Positions 22,112 to 35,764 of a stretch of DNA of 64,000 bases are shown here, piece after piece. Source of the stretch: Epichloe hybrida (Eukaryota > Ascomycota > Sordariomycetes > Hypocreales > Clavicipitaceae); the NCBI GenBank assembly GCA_019022495.1, contig JAFEKR010000008.1, forward strand, positions 1,178,001-1,242,000. Reading direction: 5' to 3'. Positions within the stretch are counted from its first letter, which is position 1. Every line of letters begins with the position of its first letter. Under the pieces are notes generated by a model. That model was not told the origin of the DNA. It ran no database searches and was given only the letters and a program-made list of their open reading frames with translations. The position numbers and the translations under genes are program-made.

Positions 22112-25100
22112 TCATAGACTCGGACGACGAGGACGACATCGCCAACACTACCAGAGTACGCGCCGATGAAGAAGCGGAATACACACCGGAACCATCGAGA
22201 ACTTCTCGTCGCCAGACTCGCAGCGGGCGGTTGTCAATCGCGCCTGATGCCGCGCCAGCTCCCCGACGCTCGCGCGTCAAGAAGCCATCCATAGCAGCAA
22301 CCGAGCCTGATGAGCTTGACGGAAGTCCAGAGCCGAGTCAGGCTCTCGATGCTGACAGCCCGATACCGCAGGAGCCCCAGACACCTCCGAAGAAACCATC
22401 ACCAAAGAAACGCAAGAGCGTGGCTTCGCGAGCTTCCAGAGCCCCGACAGAGGAACTTGCGCCCCCTATGCCCAAACAATCGCCTTCTCCCGAAGTATCT
22501 CAGCTTCATGGCTCGCCGTTTGTAGATATCACGGCAGCCAGTGTAAACACGACTCAAAATGCGGACGAGACACCTGCCATCGTTAGGCCAATCAAGCCGT
22601 TCGACACAATAATGGACAAGCCCTTGGATATTGTTCTCAAATCACGCACCACCACGGTTCCTTTTGCTGGGGAGTCTTCACCAAGGTCACGGATTGTTCT
22701 GACTCACTTGGTACTGAACAACTTCAAGAGTTACGCGGGCCGTCAGGAAGTCGGTCCTTTCCATGCCTCTTTTTCATCCGTCGTTGGCCCCAATGGCTCT
22801 GGTAAATCCAACGTCATTGACTCGCTGCTCTTCGTCTTTGGTTTCAGAGCCAGCAAGATGCGCCAGGGCAAAATCTCCGCCCTCATCCACAACTCGGCAC
22901 AGCATCCCCATCTCGAATACTGTGAAGTTGAGGTCCACTTCCAAGAGGTCATTGACAAGCCGAATGGACACGAGGTCATCCCTCACTCGACACTCATAAT
23001 TTCAAGAAAGGCGTTCCGCAACAACACGAGCAAATATTACATTAATGGCAAAGGATCCGACTTCACGACCGTTACAACTTTGTTGAAAAAGTAAAAGCAT
23101 TGGTTGGATCTGGTGCAGGGAGAAGTAGGAGTCAATTTGCTCAAGAGGGAAATTCATCAAAGATCTCGAGAAGCAATACTCCAAAGGAAGCAAGGACGTC
23201 GAAGTACATGAGAAACAGACCCAGGGGCTTGTCAAGGACCTGGCCACGTTTGAACAAGAACGCGTCAAATTTGACGAGAAGCGCAAGTTTCTCGTGGACA
23301 AGAAGAAGAAGCTGCAGAGGACCATTGACAATGCCCAGCATGCAACAAATGATGCGGATGAAACCATTGAAGAGAGCAACAGGGATACTGAAACCCTGAC
23401 TCTGGAGGTCACCGAGCTAGGGGAGCAAGTCAAGACCGAAGAGGCTGAGCTGGCCAGGATTCGAGATGGCCTCAAGGGCAAGACGCAGGCTTTCTCTGAC
23501 AAAATCGCAGCGAAGCAGAAGTCTCTTGAACCTTGGTTGGAGAAAATCAACCAGAAGCAATCGCAGATTGCCGTCGCCGAGAGTGAAATGAACATTCTCA
23601 AGGAGAAGGCAAACGCAGGCGCCGTGGCTATAGAAGAGCTTGAAGGAAAGGTCGTCACTATCGAGAAGGAGAAGGTCGTCAAGACACAGGAGCTCGAAGC
23701 GTGCGAAGTTGAGAAGAGCAAACTCCAACAGGAAGCCGACAAGATGTCCTCGGAACTCGCGATTCTTGCCGAACAGGAGCCCAAGATGAGAGCCAAACTG
23801 TCCAATTATCGGCAAAAGGCCGATGAAGCTCGCTCGAGCCTGGCGAGCACGCAAGCCCGTGGCAACGTTCTGGCGGCCTTGATGCGTATGAAGGAGTCTG
23901 GCCGTATCGATGGCTTTCACGGGCGTCTGGGCAATCTCGGCACCATCGATCAAAAGTATGACGTTGCCGTTTCGACTGCTTGCTCGGCACTTGACAACTT
24001 TGTTACCGAGACTGTCGAGTCTGGCCAGCAATGCATAGAATATCTAAGAAAGAACAACTTGGGTCGCGGCAATTTCATCTGCTTGGACAAACTGAGAGCC
24101 CGGGACTTGTCTCCCATCCAGACGCCGGAGAATGCACCTCGACTCTTTGACCTTGTCAAGGCCAAAGACACGTTTCGACCAGCCTTTTACCACGCAATGC
24201 AAGACACCCTGGTTGCGAATGATCTTGCCCAGGCGAACCGTATTGCGTACGGTGCTAAACGATGGCGCGTGGTCACCCTCGCGGGCGAGCTGATTGACAA
24301 GTCAGGGACCATGTCGGGCGGTGGTTCCACTGTCAAAAAGGGTCTCATGTCTTCCAAGATCGTTGCCGATATCACAAAGGAACACGTCGCCAGGCTGGAG
24401 GAGGAACGAGACAAGTGGGAAGGGACTTTCCAGGAACTCCACGACTACCAGCGCGAATGCGAGGGCAATCTGAAGGACTTGAAGGCCAAAATTCCGGAGC
24501 TTGAAACCAGGATGCAGAAGATCCGTCTGGACATTGAGAGCTGTACCCGGAATCTCTCAGACGTCAAAAAGCGTATCAAGGAGGTCAGCCAGGAACATCA
24601 GCCGTCTGCATCAGACTCGACTCGAGTTGTGGCTCTGGAGAAGGACATTTCCAAAATGAATGCGGAGATTGAGCAGCTGCGCGGCGAAACCGCCAGCGCT
24701 GAGGCCGAGATCAAAGCTTTGCAGGACAAGATCATGGAAGCAGGTGGAGAGAAGCTGCGAAGTCAGCGTGCAAAGGTCGACGACCTCAAGCAACAGATCA
24801 ATACCAACAACGAGGAGATGTCCAATGCCGAAGTTCGTCGTGTCAAGGCTGAGAAGCAAAAGGTCAAGCTCGCCAAAGACATTGTCAAAGCAAACAAGGA
24901 GCATGAAACAGCTGCGCAAGACCTGGAGAGGCTCGAAGACGGTGTGAGCAGCCAGGGCGAAAGGGCAGAAGAGCTCAAGGCACAGGTGAAGGAAGCCGAG
25001 ACGGAGTTGATGTCCAGAAGGGACGAGCTTCGAGCCTTCAAGAAAGAGCTTGACGCCAAGACGGCTGAGCTCAACAAAAGTCGCGCTGTCGAGATCGAGA

Positions 25101-26265
25101 TGCGAAACAAACTGGAAGAGAATCAAAAAACTCTGCTTGAAAATGAGAAGCGACTTCGTTATTGGGATGACAAACACTCCAAGCTTGCCCTGCAGAACAT
25201 TGAGGATCTCATTGGCGAATCTAGCCCTGCCGAGAAGAAGGCGGCGGCTGGTAAGGCTCGGAAATTGGAGAAGCAAGAGCAAGGCTCATCCGACGGCGAA
25301 GGCGAAGATAAAGAGGACGTTGACATGTCCGAGTCTGGGGCCAAAACGGAAGATGCCAGCATGGCCGAAGAAGCTGACACAGAGGATCAATCGTCCGAGA
25401 CCCAGTCTCCCGATCCTCTCTACGAGCTACCGCAATACACACCCGACGAGCTTGCTGACATGAGCAAGGAAACCCTCAAGGGTGAAATTGCAGTCCTGGA
25501 GGAGAAGACTCAAAACCTCAATGTCGATCTTGGTGTTTTGGCTGAGTACCGCCGCAGAGTGGAGGAGCATGCAGCTCGATCATCAGATTTGCAATCATCC
25601 ATTACTCAACGAGATGCCGCCAAGAAACGCTGCGATGATCTTCGCCGATTACGATTGGAAGGCTTCATGGAGGGATTTAGCGCCATCTCGCTTCGTCTCA
25701 AGGAAATGTACCAAATGATCACGATGGGCGGCAACGCAGAGCTGGAGCTCGTGGACAGCTTGGATCCTTTCAGCGAAGGCATCCTGTTCAGCGTTATGCC
25801 ACCCAAGAAGAGCTGGAAGAACATTGGCAACTTGTCTGGTGGTGAAAAGACGCTCAGCAGTCTGGCACTCGTCTTTGCTCTACATCACTACAAGCCTACG
25901 CCTCTATATGTCATGGACGAAATTGACGCAGCCTTGGACTTCCGAAACGTAAGTACCGGCTTTTTTTTTGTTTTTGTTTTTTGTTATTACCCTGCAGTCT
26001 GCGTATAGCACTAATGCAAGTGTACCAGGTCTCCATTGTCGCCAACTACATCAAGGAGCGAACCAAGAACGCCCAGTTCATCGTCATCTCGTTACGAAAC
26101 AACATGTTTGAGCTTGCGGCGCGTTTGGTCGGTGTGTACAAGGTAAATCACATGACCAAGAGTGTTTCCATCGACAACAAGGACTACATCGACCGGCCGC
26201 AACCGCAACAGCCGCAGCGGCCACAGACGGGGACTGGCATCACCACTACGCTGGCGCTAAGATAG
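22069..26265 (+). CDS. SMC4: condensin subunit SMC4, broken reading frame
   Basis: Segments: N-terminal 22069(or later)-23091, then after a break about 23129-25948, and a last exon 26029-26265 (80-nt intron, GTAAGT donor). The N-terminal segment has a disordered Ser/Pro tail, then NNFKSYAGRQEVGPFH and the Walker A motif GPNGSGKSN. The C-terminal segment has coiled coil, the hinge (GFHGRLGNLGTIDQKYDVAV, STACSALDNFVTETVESGQQ), more coil, the ABC signature LSGGEKTLSSLALVFALHHY and Walker B YVMDEIDAALD. SMC4 pairs with SMC2 in condensin to compact mitotic chromosomes. Oddities: no in-frame ATG before the ABC head (the frame opens with GTG inside antisense ELYS); a TAA at 23092 straight after TTVTTLLKK; and a missing block of perhaps 150 residues before IKDLEKQYSKGSKD. 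SMC4 is essential, so an assembly fault is suspected. Confidence 0.9.
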
Positions 26266-27298
26266 ATGCTGGGAGGGATATGCTTTTTTTCTGCCTTCTT
26301 TGTACATAATCGGGGTATATGGGACATACGCGTAGACTCTATTTGATGATGGGTGTCATTCACGTTGCAAGGCGACTTGTGGTTGTTTTGTGTATGTAAG
26401 ATTTTGGAATTTTGGATGAATGGAATGAATTACGTTATTTCTTGTGCCTCGTGGAATGTGCTTCGTCTACGGATTAGGTGGTCTACCTGCCGGGGAATAA
26501 GTTCATTTGCATCTGTGCAGACTCTGGATGCATCTACAGCGTTAGGCTTCATTCGTTCCCAATATTGTACATTCGGGAAATTGGAGTCCTCGCTGGTTAA
26601 TTGTCATGGGAACACTCCCCCATTGTATGCTTGTCTGTCGGGTGCGCAACATGGTGTTTTGTTCTAGGTTATAGACATGCGTTCTTGGACACGCGGAGAT
26701 TAAAATACACCTACTTACTGTACGAAGTTTTGGGTAAAAATCGCTTATAGCACCACTGGATGAAACTTGTGGCAAGACGCGGGGACGATCCTACCACTTC
26801 ATAGAATTCCTTTGTTCTTTTCTACTTCTCGGTCAACAAGTCGGGATGGGATGTCTGTGGTGCAGCACCGGACTTTTACGCTACCCTGGAGCTGTGAAGT
26901 TTCAGTTCTTTTCTTATGAGCTGGTTCCAACTTCGGGATCTGTTCGACATATTCTCCCCGAGTGATGCGAGTGACAAGATTCACGCACACACCGCGAATC
27001 GTACACGATTCTCATTTTTCTGCGTTTTAAAAGGGCATGTCTGTGAATATTAGGGACGTTCAAGCGACATTATTCACAAATGGGATGATTTCACGAGGCG
27101 CACGAGATAGATGGAAAGAGTTCACTTTGGAAAAGAGGCCACCGGCGCGAAATCACAGCGACAGGAAACGTAGTCCGATTTCATTTCAGAATCTTCCTGT
27201 AGATTCTCAACCCCCATTTGGTTCATCTAGACCCTTTTTTGGTTTTCGAATGCAGACGTTAAACAAAACCAGACTCCATCCCAATCATGAAACCCCAT
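26266..27298. other. convergent 3' flanks of SMC4 and eS26
   Basis: About 1 kb, no gene seen. Short frames lack domains. Confidence 0.5.
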
Positions 27299-28144
27299 TT
27301 AAGCCTTAGGGACGGTAGGGACGATCTTCTTGCCGTCCTTGTTGTAGCGAACACGTGGGGGAGGAGCACGGTTGCGGCGGCCCTCACGAGATCGCACGCT
27401 GTCATCGTCGCGTCAGGTCAGTCATCAGATCATTTCAACGTACCGGGGTATCTTTGGCAGATATTTCATTCAAACAAGGGTAGTGTATCTTATACGCGGT
27501 GTACGGCCAAGGTTCATCTAAAGCACATACGCCGAGGCGCAGTTGTCACACTCCCGGGAAAGACAACGTACCGGACAATCTTGCCGTGAATAGCACAAGA
27601 GACGCAGTACTGCAGCTTCAGGTACATCTTGGGTACGGTGTACTCGGCGAAGACGGAGGCATCGGAGATATCACCTGAGGAAATGAGTTAGCTTGTCTTG
27701 TCGGGAACCACCATGTGGACATCATTCTTTAACGAATTGATTCAAGAGGGGCCGCGTGGGTTCGTAGCATCGCGGGCCCAGGTTAAACTATGCCTCATTG
27801 ACTGTAGAGTGGACGTACGGATGGCAGCAGACTCGACCATGTTGCGGATGGTGAATCTCTTGATTGCCTTATCCTTGGGCGTGCAGCGAGAGCAGTTGCT
27901 GCATCGGATGGGCTTGGTGTGGCCGCGGCCCTTCTTGTTGCGACCGCTGTGAGAAAGTTGTTAGTGTAATGTCTGTGCCAAAGAGTCGCTTCATCGTTTG
28001 GGGCTTCGCGCGTGAGCAGCTTCCACTTCGCGAAGAGAGTTTGCTGAGGTCGACGACGGGATGGGAAAACGTGAAGCGGAATCAATGCTTTGGAGGGGCA
28101 AATCTGGAGGAAAATCGTACTTGTTCTTTCTCTTCTTGACCATC
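27299..28144 (-). CDS. RPS26: ribosomal protein eS26
   Basis: Four exons on the minus strand: 28144-28122, 27946-27819, 27674-27572 and 27398-27299, giving 117 residues in consistent phase. Three introns (175, 144 and 173 nt) are long relative to the exons, as is usual for ribosomal protein genes. Protein landmarks are [60 protein letters not shown] and the end [19 protein letters not shown]. The cysteine pairs bind zinc. eS26 sits on the platform of the 40S subunit near the mRNA exit channel. The first exon codes for only seven and two-thirds codons. The gene is divergent from ubiquitin-eS31, so two small-subunit proteins share about 630 bp of upstream sequence. Confidence 0.97.
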
Positions 28145-29312
<1,168 letters not shown>

Positions 29313-30639
29313 ACACACGACATGGATCTCTGCTATGACATGTATTGTGGGAGGGAAAAAAACTGGGCGTTGATGTAGCATAGAGCACATCCGGGCTTTG
29401 ATTATGAATGCTTGACAAAACGGTTAAATCACTGATTAATGAGTCCAACTGCTCGTGACGTGAAATGCCGTCCTGAAACTGATAGTGCTCTGCGAGTCCG
29501 TGCCATCGTCACCGAGACCTGCATCACAACTTTGTGTGCAGCACTCCGTTATTACCCAGTAGTCCCAGACCTCAGCAGGATGGAAGTTCGAAATGAGACC
29601 CCATACAACACTGCCCTGTCATTAATATAGTGTGTCTAGTCCTTCAACATGTCGGAATTGGACGGATATGACCCAGAAAGATATTCTGACCTTGACTGAA
29701 AGCAACTCGCCCTTGATCGCGTACTGAATATGGAGGGAGCGCAACAGCAGCTCGCTCACCCGTGGAAAAAAAACATCTCACCCCTCTCCTCGCTTCCGGC
29801 ACGCAGGTGATTCACTCCAAAGATCCAAGTCCGGTGCCCCAATACCTGCCCAGTAAATCGTTTCACACCAACGATGAACCCCAAAATGTGCCGTCGGCTT
29901 CACAGAAATGTGCTATACCAGCGTCAACTACGAGGCGTTTGCTCGGCCCCCGAACCCTCAAGACGTCGAACAACAAATAAGAGGAACAAAGGGCCAGTGT
30001 TCTCGGCGAAGTCTACTGGCCGGATAAGAGAGATCCCAACTACCAACATGGAAAGCAACACTTCACCGAGAAAGAAGAGGTCGTACGAAAAGAGCGCGTG
30101 TTCACGCTGGGCAACAGAGCACATGCACAAAGGCCAGGATCAAACACATTATCATCATATACGGGTTACATACACTTATTAGCACGCTTGTGGACCCATT
30201 GCGGCCTCCACCATTGCCATGAAATGGTTGAATTCTACTTACGTAAATCTACAGCCCTGCATCCAACGACAACTACAGAGGCTACCAAGATGTATAGGCC
30301 AAAATATGACGTAGCGAAAAGCCAAACTATTCAAATACAAAGCCATATGCCCTCAAACGCCAGCAGCCAAATCCTGCCAAAACTCATTTAATAACTCCCC
30401 TTTCAAGCAAATTCGCAACAAACCGCCTGCGAGATGATTGCCTACTCACTGTTCAAATGTTGGAACAAGGGCGCTAGGTTTTCTCATCAGCCTGATCTGA
30501 ACGAAAGGGTGTCAAATCCCTCGTTCATGATCGGCTTCCACCGACTATCTGGTCGTGGACCCGTTTTCCTGTCCGTACCATGCGTGATCGAAGGATGTTC
30601 GGAAGTGTTCCGACAAAACTTTTTGGCAAGACGAGAATT
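29313..30639. other. convergent stretch between UBI3 and NOP56
   Basis: About 1.3 kb between converging genes. The frames seen are short, unspliced and without domains. No RNA gene could be folded convincingly by eye. Confidence 0.5.
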
Positions 30640-32278
30640 CTACTCGTCATCAGCAGCCTTTGACTTTCTCTTCTTCTTCTTCTTCTTCTCGCCTTCAATT
30701 ACGGGGGCGGCTTCCTCTTTGTCGCGCTTGCGCTTCTTCTCTTTCTTCTCTTTCTTGTCCTTCTTTTCCTTCTTGGCGGAAGAGGGCGCAGTGGCATCGA
30801 CCATGTCATCATCGCTGTCCTTGTTGGCGCTGTCGCCGAGAACAGACATAACAGATTTCTACATCATAGAAGTTAGCACTTGGCCAATAAGAAAGAAACT
30901 TGCAAAACATATTTCGTAGTGGATACATACCATGACGTCTGCGTTCTTAGCAGGTTTTTTGCCAGAGGCGTAAAATTCCAGACGGTCTTCAACCTGTTGT
31001 CGCAGAGCCTCACCAAATCGCGTTGAAGGCTCCTCAGAGAAGTTGTCGATCCTGCTGGCCATACTGCACTTATTGGCGAGGTACCTTGAAATGCGACCCT
31101 TGTTACGCGTGGCGGCCCTGCCGATGAAACTGCTGTGGTAGATGAGACCGTACTTGGGTGTATTGCTCTTGGTTTTGAGGGCTCGGAAAAGGGCCTTCTC
31201 GGCACCGAGAATCTGAAGTGTTGAGGCAGGGTATTTCGACAAGGTGGTGAGTGAGCCAGCGTGAGAAATCAGACGGGCCGCGACAGGTGTACCAATCAAG
31301 GCTTGCAGGTTAGGAGCAACGTGACCCATCTTCTTCTCCAGGTAAGCAGAGGTGGTCTTGCGGTTCTCGGCCTGCTTGACAACGGCCTGAGCGAACGCAG
31401 CAATCATGTCAAGATCGGCGGGGGTAATGTCGAGACCCATGGAGACCTTGGCAGCGTCAATGATAGCCTGGGCCTTCTCGCCGTCTTCACCTAGAACGGC
31501 GGCGAGATCGTGCAACTTGTCATCGGACAAGGTCTTTTTGTCACCAATTGCGAGCACCAGCTTGGCGTAAGTCAAGTTGTCAGAGACAATCTTGATCAAT
31601 TCGGGGAAGTGCCAGCCGTACCATTCTCGGACACGCATGAAGAACTGGTTGACACCCTTGTCCTGGAAGTCGATGGTGGCGCTGGCCTGGATGATATGGT
31701 TGTCGTTCTTGGTGACGCTGAACTTGACCTTGGCACGGGAGTAGGCGTGGCCCATACCCAGACCGGCCTTTTCAATGTCGCCAGGCTTCAAGTCTTTCAA
31801 CAGTTTGCCAGCGTGAAGGCGGAGACCACGGATGACATCGCCAACAATGTCAGAGGTATCGGCGGTTTCGCATGACAACCCGGGAAATTCGCCCTTGATA
31901 GCACCGGCAAGGTTCTTCTCAGAAACACCGAGGACAACCTTGGACTTCTTGCCGCTCTTCGGGAGGTTGAGCTCGAGGACGGATTTGAGGTATTCGGAAA
32001 CGATGCCTTCGGAAACAAGGTTCATGTTCTCGAGCGCTTCAACATGACCGCTAGGAGCAAAATATCAGCATGGAGGGATCCATTCGCAGTGCCACTGTCT
32101 GAACCAACCGGAAGGGGCTGAAATTGATCAGTTTGACCATCTTGCCGAACTTGGCGAGGTCGTTGACGGCAGCCTGAGTTTCCTGTAGTTTCAAGCCGAC
32201 CGCATCAGATTGATGCACCACCTGGAAAAGGGCATAGCCCACAGGGGACTCGTAAAGAGCGTAATCAATGTGCGACAT
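30640..32278 (-). CDS. NOP56: box C/D snoRNP core protein Nop56
   Basis: Three exons on the minus strand, 32278-32109, 32050-30931 and 30858-30640, give 502 residues; introns are 58 and 72 nt. The N-terminal domain opens MSHIDYALYESPVGYALFQV and continues through the first intron (FSPFRGHVEALENMN). The coiled-coil and Nop domains carry LGMGHAYSRAKVKFSVTKND, VREWYGWHFPELIKIVSDN, LISHAGSLTTLSKYPAST and the RNA-binding block LGAEKALFRALKTKSNTPKY with KGRISRYLANKCSMASRID. The tail (about 430-502) is a Lys/Glu repeat (KKEKKDKKEKKEKKRKR). Nop56 joins fibrillarin, Nop58 and Snu13 to direct rRNA 2'-O-methylation in the nucleolus. The sequence fits Nop56 better than Nop58 by its N-terminus. The last exon holds almost the whole charged tail. 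Confidence 0.95.
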
Positions 32279-32942
32279 CGTGTCTCGTCCCAAAGTATTA
32301 CAATGCTTTGACTGGCGAATATGGGCCGTTGAGACGGGAGATGTTGTCAATGGCAGGCTCTTTCAGACACAATCGTCAAGTCCTGCACTTTTTTCCTGGC
32401 GAAATTTTTCTGGCGGCAGCTCTGAGCTTCGTGCACGGACCATGTACATGGCTGCGCCGAACTTTCTCTTTGTGCGGCCGCAGTCACGTGGTGATAGATG
32501 GGATAGAGGCGGGGCAGCGGGTGGCTTTGTCCACTCACATCCCAAGATTTTTCGTGAGTCTCGATGAGATTTTACTAGCAAATGATAACAACGTGTTACT
32601 GTTTCGCGAAGCTTATTCATGGAAGAACATACATGTATGGAGCGAATAGACGCTTCCCACTAAAACACTGACGCCAAAGCAACAGGCCCTTCGTCCCGGA
32701 AACGAAGACCCGCAGCCAACTCAGTCGAACTGGTCACCTGAAGATAATCTCCGGAAAACGCAGGGTCGGCACGTCAGCGGCAGCGCATACACATAATCGG
32801 CTTTTTGGAACGGAACCAGATTTCGTTTGAAGAGTTACAAGATTGACATGTAGGTATAAGCATTCTCTTTGAGCACCGTCTCTAGTCTGCCTCAGGTTGG
32901 CTGCACACAAGATCGTTGACCAGAAAGGCAAAATTCCATCCC
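32279..32942. promoter_or_regulatory. NOP56 upstream region and chitinase 3' flank
   Basis: About 660 bp, with no supported gene. It must hold the NOP56 promoter; I can name no motif. Confidence 0.4.
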
Positions 32943-34237
32943 TCAACTATTCGAGAATCCACATCGAAGGTTGTCGTATTTGGTCTCCGGATACTCGATG
33001 CAGTTGTCCAGCTTCTGGAGACGTCCTCCCAATGCATCAAAAACAGTCGAGATCAGACTGTCAGGCCCAGACTTGTCACCGCTGCTCTCCCACCACATAG
33101 CGCCACCGAGTCCCCTCCCTTTGACATATCCTGCCTTGGTCTTGGCCATGAGAGCGGTATCGTAGCTTACAAGCTTCCTTTGGTCCGAGTTATAACAATA
33201 GCTGGCCTGTGCCTTCTCATCATAACACTCTTCCGAGCGCTCGAGAGGCAGTTTCTTATAGTCAAAAACGCCATTTTCCCAAGTGCCCTCGCCGACACCT
33301 TGGAATGGCTTTCCTAAGCCGTCAGTGTTCTCAAACGCACGCCCGTATAGAGGCATCCCGAGAACTATCTTGTTGGCCGCGACCCCATGGCTGGTATAGT
33401 AGTCCACAGCTGCAGTGGTCGAAAATGGCGTGGAAGGCTCGCCATTTGGGTACAAATTCGCCTGATGGGCGCTGATCTGATCCCAAGACCCAGCGTAGTC
33501 GTATGCCATCAGGTTCCAAAAGTCCAAGTATTTGTCCATGCCTGCCATGTCCAGCTTTTCGTAGTTCTTAGCGCCCGCTGGACAGGCCACAGTTAGCTCA
33601 AAGTGGTAGTTGTGTGCCGACTTTGCAGCATAGTCGTCTAGTTCCTTGCGCACGGCGGCAAGGAGCTCGACATAATTCTGCGCCTCCTCCTGGTTCTGAG
33701 GATACTCCCAGTCGATATCGATGCCGTCGAATCCTAGGTTCTTGAGCAACTCGACAGCAGACTTGGCAAATGTTTGCCGGCCTTGCTGGGTGCTGGCTGG
33801 ACCCTTGAAGTTGGCACTGTAAGTCCAGCCGCCAATGGAAAGCAACACCTTCAAGTTGCGGTTGCGCTTTTTAAGAAGATTCAACTGTTTAAGGCATCCG
33901 TAGAGGTTGTTTCCAGTGTCGTTCCAAGAGTCGCCTTCCCAATGGATATCAGTATCGGCCCAGGTGTCTGTCAAGTGCCTGCCTAAGATCAGTTTTCTCA
34001 TGAATCCCATGTCTGCAGTTCAAAGAAACCTACACCTCTCCAGTGTCGCTCCGGACGTTGGCAAATGCGTAGAGAATGTGGGTGAGCTTTTCAACAGGAA
34101 GATCCTGAGGTCGGTGCTTCCGGGCGTAAATGGCCCTACGTAGTGGCTATTAGCTGGGACCCCTAATAATCAGGCACAATAGCCAGAACTAACCAGTTTA
34201 CAAAATAAGCTACGGTGCGATAGTCGTTGTTCGTCAT
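32943..34237 (-). CDS. GH18 chitinase without visible signal peptide
   Basis: Three exons on the minus strand, 34237-34194, 34135-34034 and 33978-32943, encode 393 residues; introns are 58 and 55 nt and phases fit. The barrel motifs are VLLSIGGW (about 93-100) and [10 protein letters not shown], with catalytic Glu140; also [19 protein letters not shown] and [13 protein letters not shown]. This is the fungal subgroup A chitinase pattern related to the Ech42/Chi42 type, which cuts chitin to oligomers by substrate-assisted hydrolysis. The protein begins [15 protein letters not shown], straight into the first barrel strand, with no hydrophobic leader, prosequence or chitin-binding module. It may be intracellular or cell-wall acting by an unusual route, unless an upstream exon was missed. 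Confidence 0.92.
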
Positions 34238-34634
34238 TTTGCCTGGTCTGAGAGGTGACGTGGAGGGTTCTTCTATGCTGAATACCAAAGAACAACAGCA
34301 AAAAGGCAGAATTGGCAGTGAAGGAGATGATATAATAAGTTTAGGGTGCTCGAAATAGGATCAGATCGGCGGAAGGTTGGGTAACAATGAAGCATGAACC
34401 CGAGACGAATAACACTGCTTTACAAGATGAAAATCAAGGGGGTTCAAAGAAGCTGATGGCTGTAACCAAGGACTAGTCATGCAGCACGTGTTTCAGAGGC
34501 AAGAGACGATATTTTGTATCCACCCCGAAACTGAGAAGAAGCAGTGACCTGGAAGCCCTCGGCCAAGGAACATTGCCCATGTGGCAGGTGGACCAGTGGA
34601 TGATGATGAGGCAGTGCTAACTGCTGTTGAGCAT

Positions 34635-34670
34635 ATGCTCATTATGCTCATTATGCTCATTATGCTCATT
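34635..34670. repeat. tandem repeat, unit ATGCTCATT, four copies
   Basis: Four perfect head-to-tail 9-mers upstream of the chitinase gene. Confidence 0.95.
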
Positions 34671-35166
34671 TGATCGCAGCTACCGTTTTTGGCCATTTGT
34701 GTGCTGAGGTAATGAGGCAAGGAGCTGAGAGCGGGGCACTGGGTGCGGTACTGCGGGGTCCCAGCATTAATAAGTTCACCAAGTTAGCAACCAGACACGA
34801 ACGTGAAACCTCTAAGGCGGGACATGACATCAAACAGAAAGACTTGTCCATCGACCAATCAGTCAGGAGAACTGGGCAAGTTACACGTTCAGAGTTACAT
34901 GACTCAGATTGGAAAGCTACGCCAGTCACGTTCGGCCTAGACCACTACTGAATGATGGAAAATGAAACATGAGCTGGTTCTATTCCATGGCTTGAAGGCG
35001 GATTACGAGGCAGAATGGAGGTTTTACAAGGGGACATGAACAGAGAATAGTCGCCTCGAGTGTTTAAGCTTGCAGTACATCGCTAGTACTCGGTACACAA
35101 CCTGGAAAATACACAGTCAATTTCAAATTCTCAGTCGTCACAATATGCTGTCAATCATCTCTTCTG

Positions 35167-35195
35167 CTTCTTCTTCTTCTTCTTCTTCTTCTTCT
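35167..35195. repeat. CTT trinucleotide microsatellite
   Basis: About nine to ten TTC/CTT units in intergenic sequence. Confidence 0.95.
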
Positions 35196-35741
35196 CCGAA
35201 TGGCGCCTCGGTATAATACAAGTCTCGAGCCCTGGTTTCGGCGGCGCGCCCCAAGTCTCAATGACCTATCCTGTCGACGTAACCCGAGTGACGAGCTGAG
35301 GTGAGCCGCAATAGACGCTTCCGCAGTACTGACTCCCAGGGCCTCTGACTATTTCTTTACTCCTCCCCATTGCACCACAGCAGCACCCGAACATGAAGAC
35401 GAGAATCTCAGTCAGTTTCTTCTGTCAAAGGGAAAAATCACTCACCCTCCCTGGATGGTTTCGGTAGCGGTATCGGAACAGGGCTACTTGGCATGCTTAA
35501 CGTGTGAGTCGAGCCTTGGTCGAAGTTGATTTCTGGTTTCCCCTCTCAGATTCTACATGGGTAAGGGGAAGGGAAAAAAGAGGAGAACAGAAAGAAGGGG
35601 GAAAACCCCCCATTTTCTAAATCAGAATGCCATCTTGATACTGAGTCGCTTCTGTGGGTGCCCAATCTTAGACATCTTTCGCCACGTAGCGCCGTGGAAT
35701 TGGTGACCCCCTCCATCTTTGGTAGGACAATGAGACAAAAT

Positions 35742-35764
35742 CTGCGTTGCGTTGCGTTGCGTTG
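35742..35764. repeat. TGCGT pentanucleotide repeat
   Basis: About four and a half perfect TGCGT units. Confidence 0.9.
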
